Assembly: GCA_011369445.1 (NCBI GenBank)
Contig: DRQF01000281.1
Coordinates: forward strand, 1-32,842
Direction: 5' to 3'
DNA: 32,842 nt
Source: Planctomycetota bacterium
Lineage (GTDB): Bacteria; Planctomycetota; GCA-002687715; DRQF01
The position numbers and the translations under genes were made by a program. Below, in pieces: positions 23,656-32,200 of the stretch (position 1 is the first letter of the stretch; each line of letters opens with the position of its first letter). The notes under the pieces were generated by a model, which saw only the letters and a program-made list of their open reading frames with translations, was not told where the DNA came from and searched no databases.

Positions 23656-25155
23656 ATGAAGAAACTTGTCCTGAGAGTTTGCGAACCGGATCAGGCGCCC
23701 CGTGAGTACGGCGTGTCCGTCGGCATGACCTTGGGGAGGCACCCTGACAACGACTGTGTTTTCACGGACCCGAAGACCTCGGCTCACCATGCCCACGTGG
23801 TTGCTCTCGAAGACGGCCGTTTTGCGATCGAGGACTTGGGAAGCTCGAACAAAACCCGGGTCGAGGGAGGCCCTGTTCTCGGCAAGGGTGACCGCTTCCC
23901 CCTGGAGGCGGGGCTCACGTTGACCCTCGGCCTCACGACGATCGAGATCAAGGACGCGGCCCTTCCCCAGGCGACCCAAATGCTCCCGCTTCCCGACTCC
24001 GAGATGCCGGATGAGTCGGATGAGTCGGATGAGTCGTCTCTGCCGACGGAGGCTCCGACGGAAGAGAAACCCGTGGTGAAGGAGGTCGAGGACGTGGTCA
24101 TCGAAGGTGCGGAAAGCACCACCTTGCATTCACCGCTCGAGGTCATGGGGGACGCGTTCGAAGGGAAGACGTCGGAGGAATTCACCCTTGGGTTCGCGCC
24201 GTCCGAACCCGTCGATGACTTGGAATCCACGGTCGTTCCGGGAACCCCCGCCCCCGTGGAATCATCGCCCCCGGCCGTAGACCCCAATCTGGAGTCGACG
24301 GTCGTCCCCCAGGGACGCGGCGCCTCTGCTCCGGGGACCCCTGCATCGGAGGAGGAGCCCGCGGAAGCGACGATCCGTTCCGAGCCGCGTTCCCGCGAGG
24401 AGCTGGAGGCGTTGGTCGCACGGACGGCCCAGGAGGAACCGGAAGACGACGCCACCCTCGTGCTGGACAAGTCCGGAAACGCCGGCCCCTCGATCTCTTT
24501 GATGCAGTTCATTCGAAGGATGAATCCGCGTTTGATCTTCGACACGGAAGGGAAGCGGGAGAGCGTGCCCATCATCAACTCGGAGTTCGCCATCGGTCGA
24601 AAGCGCCGCACGGCCGAGAGTGATGTGGACCTCGCCATCGATCACACGACGGTCTCCGTCCAGCACGCCGTCATCAAGCTCCACAAGAATCGATTCTTCC
24701 TCGAGGACAAGGGGAGCAAGAACGGGACGTATATCGATGGGAAACCGATTCCCATCATGGACTCGAGGGAGCTTCGCCCAGGATCGGCCGTGCGCTTCGG
24801 TATCGTGGATGCACTGTTCCTCGCCGATGCCGACGCGGAACTCTCTCCCCTGGAGCCCGGACCCGAGAATTCCATCGTTCTGAAGGTGCTCGTGAGGAAG
24901 GGAATCATTTCAGCGAAGGCCAAGACGCTTGCCGAGAGGTCCCCCCTGCACCCCGCCGAGTTCCTTATCCTCGAAGGAGCGTGTTCGGTCACGGACTGGT
25001 CGAAAGCCCTTCGTGCCGTGAGAGACGGTGGCGTCGGAACCGGCGCCTCCGCGCGTTCTGGGCAGGGGCTCAAGATCGCCTTGGCGGTCGCCGTCCTCAT
25101 CGCGCTGGCTTGCGCGCTGCTCTACCTGTTGAGGCCGGACCTCTTCGGCGGGTGA
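23656..25155 (+). CDS. Membrane-anchored protein with two FHA domains
   Basis: This 499-residue protein has an FHA domain at each side of a long acidic linker and a single membrane segment near the C-terminus (about residues 474-493, then LRPDLFGG). FHA1 (about 1-100) shows LGRHPDNDCVF, TSAHHAHV and DLGSSNKTRVEG. FHA2 (about 305-392) shows IGRKRRTAESDVDL, VSVQHAVI and KGSKNGTYIDG. These carry the Gly-Arg, Ser-x-x-His and Asn residues that bind phosphothreonine peptides. The linker (about 105-275) is rich in Glu, Pro, Ser and Thr and contains six similar Thr motifs. It has no signal peptide, so FHA domains face the cytoplasm. It likely reads out Ser/Thr kinase signalling at the membrane; the kinase is not in this window. 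No Shine-Dalgarno is clear. Confidence 0.85.
   Translation: MKKLVLRVCEPDQAPREYGVSVGMTLGRHPDNDCVFTDPKTSAHHAHVVALEDGRFAIEDLGSSNKTRVEGGPVLGKGDRFPLEAGLTLTLGLTTIEIKDAALPQATQMLPLPDSEMPDESDESDESSLPTEAPTEEKPVVKEVEDVVIEGAESTTLHSPLEVMGDAFEGKTSEEFTLGFAPSEPVDDLESTVVPGTPAPVESSPPAVDPNLESTVVPQGRGASAPGTPASEEEPAEATIRSEPRSREELEALVARTAQEEPEDDATLVLDKSGNAGPSISLMQFIRRMNPRLIFDTEGKRESVPIINSEFAIGRKRRTAESDVDLAIDHTTVSVQHAVIKLHKNRFFLEDKGSKNGTYIDGKPIPIMDSRELRPGSAVRFGIVDALFLADADAELSPLEPGPENSIVLKVLVRKGIISAKAKTLAERSPLHPAEFLILEGACSVTDWSKALRAVRDGGVGTGASARSGQGLKIALAVAVLIALACALLYLLRPDLFGG
24010..24036 (+). repeat. Three perfect tandem copies of a 9-bp unit
   Basis: GATGAGTCG is repeated three times without change at 24010-24018, 24019-24027 and 24028-24036, encoding Asp-Glu-Ser three times in the acidic linker of the double-FHA protein. 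Copy-number change would stay in frame. Confidence 0.9.
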
Positions 25156-25173
25156 TCTCCTTCGGATGTCGCT

Positions 25174-27153
25174 TCAGTTGCCGGACCCGGGCCCCGGGAG
25201 CTGCGGGAACTTGAAGTAGGGCCACCTCACGCCATCGAAGGTGAAGTTGTCCACTCGGATCGCCGCCGGTGGTTCGAATCCCGCGTATCCCTGCGCGGTG
25301 ACGAAATCGTCCTGCTCCACGCCGTCTCCTGAGACACCGAAACCGCCAACGAGTTGGCCATTCTTGTAGAGCGGTGCCGCGCCGGGGAAGAAGATGATTC
25401 CACTCTGGAGGCCTGGCGAGGGGGCGGCATTCGCCATGCGATTGAACTGAGCGGGGTCGGCGTTCTGGGAGGCGAATGGAAACAGCGGGCCCGGTGCGAT
25501 GAGCGCACCGTCGATCCCGGGCGGGAAGAACGGTTGCGTTCCGAATGCGAGAGTCCGGGTCGTGATCGCCACGCCGAACTCTCCCGCCGTTCCAGGGAGT
25601 CCCGTGGGAATCCCCGCGGCGTTGAGGAGCGCTGCGTCCGCCGGATGCATGTCAGGCGTGCCGCCCGGATAGCTGGACAGGTACGTGACGCAGCGCGCCT
25701 TCGTGATGGAAACGTCGTAAGAGAAGATAGGGGCGTCTTCCATCCGGTACGCGCCCAGGATGCGTCCCTCGAGATTGGTGATCGCAAAGACCATCTGGGT
25801 GGGGGTTCCCAAAGGCAACCGGATAGCGGCGCGCGTCCCATTGGCCGAGGCGATGCCCTGGTTCACGATCTGTTGGACGTCCTGGACGGAGAGGTTTCCG
25901 AGCGGGTCGGGGTCGGGGCCGATGATCCAGCCGAAGGGCTGCTCGCCCCCGTCGGAAGAGGCCAACAGCGTGAGCCCGTTCACGCCGTCGTTCGCGAAGG
26001 TGCCGGGGGACGACCCCGCGGGAAGACTCGTTTGGTTGACGTAGGGGAGAAGCTGTCCCACGAGGAAGATCCCGCCCTGCGGGGGGACGATCTCGAAGGG
26101 GAGAAAGAGGTTGAGTTCGGCGAGGGGGTTGGCGAGCATCGCCGCCGGCGCGCCCAAGTTCGTAAGCCCGCTTCCCCCCGCCGCCGCCGCATCGCTTTGG
26201 AGAGAACGCATCGCCGCGTACTCCGCCACGTTCTCCATCGGATTGCCCATGGCGTCGGTGACGTAGACGCCGACGCTCCCCACGACGCGGGCGGCGAAAG
26301 CGGCGTCCGTGGGGAAGTCGTCGCTTGCGGTCAAAGGAGGAGTGCCGGGAGGGCTGCCTGATGACGGGAATCCGAAAACGGGGACGTCCGGGGGCAGCTG
26401 GGCGGCATCTCCAGCCTTGTAGATCGGAATGCCCCCGGCGAGATAGGAGAGTCCCGTGCCGGCCACGCCGAAGACCGGGTTTCCGGCACCATCCACCCGC
26501 GTCGGGGAGGGGATGCGCATGTCCGTGAAGCCGTTGGTGGGGGGCGAGTAATTCGTGAAGGCGGCCAGCCCGGAGTTGACGAGATCCTGCCCCGCGAAGG
26601 GGGCTCCTCGATTCGAGGAGAAGATCTGCCAGAGCGGACCTTGGGGCGTGCCCGCCACGCCCACGGTCGTGGGTTGGGAGGCCAACGTCGCGTCCAGAGT
26701 GAAGGGAGACGTGGGGATGGGGTTGCGCGTCACCCCACTGAACTGGGGAGGAAAGTGAAACGTGCTGATGTAGGCGAGAGTTCGGGAGGTGATCGGCCCC
26801 TGGCTGGAACTCATGTACGCGCCCGTCCGGGCGATGGACAAGGCGATGTTCACGTCATTTGTGCTCGGTGCCGGATTGCGCGACCAAATGCCGAGAGGGC
26901 GTCCGACGCGATCGACCACGGCCACGATCATGTTGGGGGCGTCCACGGCTTCGGCTGCTCGCTGGATGATGATGTCCACCTCTTGAGCCGTGAGAGAAAT
27001 CAACTGCCCATTGGTGTCGACAAGGGGTGCGAAGAACGCACCTTTGATGTTGTCGCCGTCGCTACCTCCTCCGCCGCAGTTGAGGAGCAGCAGGGGCAGG
27101 ACCATCAAACACGGCACAATGAGCGCCAATCGGAGACGACGTGTGGACGGCAT
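25174..27153 (-). CDS. Lipoprotein with two GlcG/HbpS-like (DUF336) domains
   Basis: This is a 659-residue protein. The N-terminus ends LPLLLLNC (C26) then GGGGSDGDN, a lipoprotein-type signal with an unusual Asn at -1. The ATG at 27153 follows GGAGGAA. Residues of about 45-330 and 440-640 each resemble the GlcG/HbpS heme-binding family. The first has LTAQEVDIIIQRAAEAV, MIVAVVDRVGRPLGIW and NIALSIARTGAYM. The second has SVQDVQQIVNQGIASA, MVFAITNLEGRILGAY, SITKARCVTYLSS, PLYKNGQLVGGFGVSGDGVEQDD and TAQGYAGFEPP. Family members bind heme or other ligands, often as sensors; heme binding here is inference. It is divergent from the outer-membrane-barrel/decaheme operon, so a joint role in heme or redox handling at the envelope is plausible. 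Confidence 0.75.
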   Translation of the reverse strand: MPSTRRLRLALIVPCLMVLPLLLLNCGGGGSDGDNIKGAFFAPLVDTNGQLISLTAQEVDIIIQRAAEAVDAPNMIVAVVDRVGRPLGIWSRNPAPSTNDVNIALSIARTGAYMSSSQGPITSRTLAYISTFHFPPQFSGVTRNPIPTSPFTLDATLASQPTTVGVAGTPQGPLWQIFSSNRGAPFAGQDLVNSGLAAFTNYSPPTNGFTDMRIPSPTRVDGAGNPVFGVAGTGLSYLAGGIPIYKAGDAAQLPPDVPVFGFPSSGSPPGTPPLTASDDFPTDAAFAARVVGSVGVYVTDAMGNPMENVAEYAAMRSLQSDAAAAGGSGLTNLGAPAAMLANPLAELNLFLPFEIVPPQGGIFLVGQLLPYVNQTSLPAGSSPGTFANDGVNGLTLLASSDGGEQPFGWIIGPDPDPLGNLSVQDVQQIVNQGIASANGTRAAIRLPLGTPTQMVFAITNLEGRILGAYRMEDAPIFSYDVSITKARCVTYLSSYPGGTPDMHPADAALLNAAGIPTGLPGTAGEFGVAITTRTLAFGTQPFFPPGIDGALIAPGPLFPFASQNADPAQFNRMANAAPSPGLQSGIIFFPGAAPLYKNGQLVGGFGVSGDGVEQDDFVTAQGYAGFEPPAAIRVDNFTFDGVRWPYFKFPQLPGPGSGN

Positions 27154-27298
27154 CGCAACTTCCTCCGTCGGCGAGGCTCGCGGTTCACTTCCTGCGTGGC
27201 CTCGCCGCAACTCGATTCCCTTCGAAAGCCGACTTCGATCGAAGCCCGGCTCTGAAGGGCCAAGATAGAGGACACCGTTTTGGCGTGCCAGCCCCCAT

Positions 27299-27347
27299 CG
27301 GGAAAAATTTCCCGATATGACACTTGACCCCGGGGGGATTTCCCGAT
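27299..27347. promoter_or_regulatory. Candidate operator: palindrome plus repeated half-site
   Basis: CGGGAAAAATTTCCCG (27299-27314) is a palindrome with arms CGGGAAA and TTTCCCG around a central AA. A second ATTTCCCGAT (27338-27347) repeats the right arm exactly (first copy 27307-27316), 31 bp away, about three helical turns, preceded by a partly matching left arm (CGGGGGG, 27331-27337). The pair sits in the 264-bp region between divergent envelope redox genes, which fits cooperative binding of a dimeric regulator. The regulator is unknown. Confidence 0.5.
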
Positions 27348-27417
27348 GACATGGGATGGTCGCGCGACACCATGCCGCGCTGGCAGGGAAAATGTGCCGG
27401 AATAGGGAGAGGTGCTG

Positions 27418-29253
27418 ATGAACATGCGCCGCTCGCCCGCAAGGGAGAGGAGCCGCGTCGTTCTGCTGACCCTGACGATGATGATCGTCGCCGCCTGGGG
27501 ATCTGCTCTGCAGACCCTATCGGCCCAACAAGAAAGACCCCCCGTTCAAAATGGGGACGAACTCTCGAGGGCTGTCCAGGACGCCAACAGGCAACAGGAG
27601 AAGCAGCGCTCGACAGAGGCCGAAGACCGCGAAAAGGCCGTGGATCGAGGCATAGAAGCCGTTCAGGAGGCTCCGCCCCTGCCTCACTTCCAAGAGGTCC
27701 CCAACCGCTGGTACCGGGATCCCTGGTCGCTTTTGCCCCAACCTCCCTACATCGTCAACGAGCCCGGGAATCGCTGGTACGACCCGTATCGGCAAAACGT
27801 CCTCAAGGGCGACTTTCCCCTCATCGGCGAAGACATCTTCCTGCGACTGACGCTCACCGAGAAGATTCTCGTGGAGGGGCACAAGGTGCCCACGCCCACC
27901 GGAATCACCGGCCCGTTTTTCAATAATGCCTCCCACTTTGGAGACGGGGATCAATTCCTCTTCTCTTCGAAGACGGCGCTCAGTATCGATCTGTTCAAGG
28001 GCCAAGAGGCCTTCAAGCCCGTCGATTGGCGCGTGCGCATCACGCCCGTGTTCGACGTGACGAGTTTGCACGTCAACGAATTGGGAGTTGTTAATATCTC
28101 TGTCGGCGAAGGGAAGGATCGGACGACCACCGATATCGCCCTTCAAGAAGCCCTCGTGGAAATCCATCTGGGTGACCTGAACGACCGCTTCGATTTCATT
28201 TCCAGCGAAATCGGCATTTTCCCGTTCCGCAGCGATTTTCGCGGATTCATCTTCGATGACATCAATCTCGGGGTTCGGATCTTCGGCAACGCGGATTCCA
28301 ATCGTTGGCAATACAATCTCGTCTTCTTCAACATGCTGGAGAAAGAGACCAATTCGGAACTGAACCGGTTTGCCGAACGCGACCAGCAGATCCTCATTGC
28401 CAATCTTTATAAGCAGGATTTCATCGTTTTGGGCTACACGGCCCAGTTGTCGTTCCATTGGAATCACGATGAGCCGTCCTTTCATTTCAACCGGAACGGT
28501 TTTCTGACCCGGCCCAGCCCCATCGGATTCATCAAGAAAAAGAAGATCGATGCGTTCTACTTCGGTTGGACCGGAGAAGGCCACTTCGGACGGTTCAACG
28601 TCACCCATGCGCTCTACAAGGTGGTGGGTGAGGAGTCGACGAATGCCATCGCCGGTCGAAAGACCACGATCAACGCGGAATTCGCCGCACTGGAGATCTC
28701 CTACGACGTCGACTGGATGCGTTTTCGTCTCTACGCCATGTATGCGTCCGGTGACTCCGACGCCCGTGACGGCAAGGCGGAAGGTTTCGATGCCATCGTG
28801 GACGCACCCAACTTCGCCGGAGGCGAGTTCTCGTTCTTCAATCGCCAAGACATTCGGCTTCCAGGGGTGGCGCTGACTCCCCGGCTGAGCTTCCTTCCGG
28901 ATCTGACGACGTCGAAGTTCGAGGGGCAGTCCAACTTCGTGAACCCGGGGCTTCTCCTTTTGGGCGGAGCCTTCGACGCCGAGATCACGCCCACCTGGCG
29001 GGCGCAGATCGGCGCCAACTATCTGCGATTCGTGAAGACCGACCCTCTCGAGGTTCTTCTCGAACTCGAGGATGTTCCCCAGGACATCGGAGCCGAAGTC
29101 TTCTTCGGCACCACGTGGCGCCCCCTTCTCACGAACAACATCATCGTCAACGTGGGCGCTTCCGCATTCTTTCCGGGTGCGGGCTTCCGCAAGATCTACC
29201 AGAGCGACGACGTCCTGTACTCCGTCTTCCTGGATCTCACGGTGACCTACTGA
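27418..29253 (+). CDS. Outer-membrane beta-barrel protein of a cytochrome operon
   Basis: This is a 611-residue protein. MNMRRSPARERSRVVLLTLTMM leads a signal peptide ending about LQTLSAQQ. Residues of about 45-85 form a charged, helical segment (ELSRAVQDANRQQEKQ). From about residue 125 the sequence alternates polar and aromatic residues in many short strands and ends VFLDLTVTY, a C-terminal aromatic as used for outer-membrane barrel insertion. I recognise no specific porin family; it is not evidently MtrB. The ATG at 27418 is chosen because GGGAGAGG lies about 6-8 nt upstream. Nine nt separate it from the decaheme cytochrome gene, so it probably forms the membrane conduit or anchor for that cytochrome. 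Confidence 0.75.
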   Translation: MNMRRSPARERSRVVLLTLTMMIVAAWGSALQTLSAQQERPPVQNGDELSRAVQDANRQQEKQRSTEAEDREKAVDRGIEAVQEAPPLPHFQEVPNRWYRDPWSLLPQPPYIVNEPGNRWYDPYRQNVLKGDFPLIGEDIFLRLTLTEKILVEGHKVPTPTGITGPFFNNASHFGDGDQFLFSSKTALSIDLFKGQEAFKPVDWRVRITPVFDVTSLHVNELGVVNISVGEGKDRTTTDIALQEALVEIHLGDLNDRFDFISSEIGIFPFRSDFRGFIFDDINLGVRIFGNADSNRWQYNLVFFNMLEKETNSELNRFAERDQQILIANLYKQDFIVLGYTAQLSFHWNHDEPSFHFNRNGFLTRPSPIGFIKKKKIDAFYFGWTGEGHFGRFNVTHALYKVVGEESTNAIAGRKTTINAEFAALEISYDVDWMRFRLYAMYASGDSDARDGKAEGFDAIVDAPNFAGGEFSFFNRQDIRLPGVALTPRLSFLPDLTTSKFEGQSNFVNPGLLLLGGAFDAEITPTWRAQIGANYLRFVKTDPLEVLLELEDVPQDIGAEVFFGTTWRPLLTNNIIVNVGASAFFPGAGFRKIYQSDDVLYSVFLDLTVTY

Positions 29254-29262
29254 GGAAACGAC

Positions 29263-32200
29263 ATGGCCATCGAGACCAACTCCCCCGCCTACTCCAAGGC
29301 CGCGCGCATCACATTCATCTCCAGCCTGCTCTGCTGTGCGGTCTGGTTCTTCGCCGTGGGGTGCGCCGATCACCGGCCGCCGTTCTCCGAGTGGCAGTCC
29401 GCCGAGAAGGGCGTCATCGCCCACGGCGACGAGCGATTCGATACGGCTGCGTATGAGCTCGAGGGGGGCGCGCAACTTGCAGCCGATCGAAGCTCCGGCT
29501 GCATTTCTTGCCACAAGGGGGTGGAGGAGCCTCACGGCGGCAACGTGAGGATCTCCTGCGTCGATTGCCACGGTGGCAACGGCAAGGCTCTCACCGTCGA
29601 GGAGGGGCATCCGAAGGCGAGTTTCCCGGATCGCTGGCCGAAGGGGGGCGCCAATCCCGAGCGCTCCTACACGCTGACGATGAAGGAGAACTGGGACTGG
29701 ATTCGTTTCGTCAATCCCGGTGATCTCCGCGTGGCCCGGACCACCTGCGCCCCATGTCACGAGAACCACACGCTCAACGTGTCGAAATCGGTCATGACGA
29801 CTGCCTCCCACTTCTGGGCGGTGGCGGGCTATGCCAACGGCATCGTGTCCGAAAAGCGCGCCTTCCTGGGCGAGTCCTACAGCCCCGAGGGCCGCCTTCA
29901 GCGGGTGAACCACCTCGTGCGCACCGAGGATGGGGGCTGGCGGGCCCCCACTCCCGAAGAGATCGAAGCCAACAGTTTCAGCTTCGGTCTGCTCCTTCCC
30001 CTGCCGCGCTGGGAGATCATGCAGCCCGGAAACGTCTTCCGGGTTTTCGAACAGGGGAGTCGTCTGGGCGGACCCGCTCTCGGTTTCAACGGAGCTCCGA
30101 TCCCCCTGGTCGGCGTTCCGGATAAGCTGGAGGATGCCGGCCGGCCGAACAACCGGCTTTCGGACCGGGGGCTGGGCACCCTCAATCGGGTGGATCTGCC
30201 GGTCCTCAACATCCACAAGACGCGCCTGAATGACCCTTACCTGTCGTTCTTCGGCACGAACGATCAACCGGGCGATTATCGGGGCAGCGGGTGCACGGCC
30301 TGCCACATGGTCTACGCGAATGACCGATCGCCCACCCACTCCGGCAAGTACGCCAGATTCGGGAACCGAGGGCTCACCCGGCCCGACAACCCGGATCCCA
30401 CGATCCCGAAGGATCAGCGCGGCCACCCTCTCGAGCACAAGCTCACGTCCGCGATCCCCTCCAGCCAGTGCATGGTGTGCCACCACCATCAGCCGAACTC
30501 CTTCGTGAACTCCTACTACGGCTTCACGATGTGGACCTACGATGCCGACGCGGAACTGCTCTTCCCGAGAAAGAAGAGGGACCTTTCCCACGAAGAGTTC
30601 GTCCAGCAACTCCTCCGGAATCCGGAGGAGGCGGCCCTCAAGGGCAAGTGGGGTGATCGCGATTTCCTCGATGACTCGGCCGTCACCGTCAACCCGAAGG
30701 CCAAGCACACCCAATTCGCCGACTACCACAGCCATGGGTGGATGTTCCGCGCGGCCTTCAAGATGGACCGCAAGGGCAACCTCCTCGACAAGGACGGGAA
30801 GGTCATCCCCTACGACGACCCGGATAAGTTCAAGGGCGTCTATCCTCTCGAGGGGATCACAGGCCGGGACGCGGACTTCTTCAAGCCCGCTTCCGAGCAC
30901 GTGCGCAGAGCCGTGCACCTGAAGGACATCCACGCGGAAAAGGGGATGCACTGCGTCGACTGCCACTTCACCTACGACGCCCACAACGATGGAAACGTCT
31001 ATTCCGAGTACCAGGCGGCCGTCGAGATCCGTTGCCAAGACTGCCACGGGACCGTCACGAAGAAGGCGACCCTGGGACCGGCCACCGGCCCCGCAGCGAG
31101 CTCGCCCGGCCATTTCTCCCTCGCGCCGGAGAGACTGGCGGATCTGAGAACGCCATGGGGGGAACCGGTCTTCTACCGCGAGAAGAAGAAGATCTTCCAG
31201 AGGTCCATGGTGGAGGAGAATCGTAAATGGGAAGTGAGTCAGGTGAAGGATTCCGTGACTCCGGGGAATCCTCACTACAATCCCAAGGCGGCGTATGCGA
31301 AGACGATTCGTAAGGACAATCGCACATGGGGTCAGCTCGACAGCATGCGAGCCGTCGATCTGGCGCACCAGGACAGCAAGATGGAATGCTACGCCTGCCA
31401 CACCTCCTGGGTGACGGCGTGTTTCGGATGCCACTTGCCCCAGCGAGCCAACATGAAGACGCCCTCCAACCACTTCGAGGGGGACATTCTCAGAAACTTC
31501 GCCACCTACAATCCGCAGGTCGTGCGGGATGCGGAGTTCCTTCTGGGAGTTTCTGGCAACGTCAAGGGCAACACGATCGCTCCGGTGCGTTCGTCGTCCG
31601 CCGTGCTGATCTCTTCCGAGGATGGACAACGGCGTCGCATTTATGGCGCGATTCCCACCATGGGGGCGAACGGCATGTCCAGTCAGCTGTTCAACACCCA
31701 CTTCCCACATACCGTGCGCAAGACCGAGACCAGGACATGCGACGATTGCCACATCTCGGAGGCCAACGACAACAACGCCTGGTTGGCGCAGGTCATGCTG
31801 CTCGGCACGAACCAGGTCGGGTACATGGGGCCCAACTGCTGGGTCGGCGCCGGTGAGGACGGCGTCTATGCCGTCCGCACCGCGGAATGGGTGGAACCCC
31901 AGGCGGTCAAAGGTTCAAAGCTGCACAGCTTGGCGTACCCCGAGAAGTACAAGAAGTTCGTTGACGGGGGGCGCATCCTTCATGAATTCGAGGAGCATCC
32001 GGGCCACGTGCGCTCGTTGCAGCTGCGGGGCGAGTATCTGTACACGGCGGGGGGCGAGAAGGGCGTGGTGGTCTACGACGTGGCCAACGTCTTCAACAAG
32101 GACTTCTCGGAGAAAATCGTGACGGCACCCGTGTCACCTCTGGGACAGGACATCCACGTGCCGACGGCGTTTGCGACGGCCGTGGCGCTCTCCATCAACA

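Noticed and set aside
27380..27400. A sigma-54-type promoter (TGGCAG, then TGTGC) upstream of the barrel gene
   Set aside because: The GG and GC doublets are not at the required 10-bp spacing; the match is off by about two bases.
27517..31752. A 1411-codon open frame on the minus strand across the barrel and cytochrome genes
   Set aside because: The plus strand carries ten in-frame heme motifs, a signal peptide and Shine-Dalgarno sites. The antisense product has no recognisable domain; such frames arise from GC-rich codon usage.
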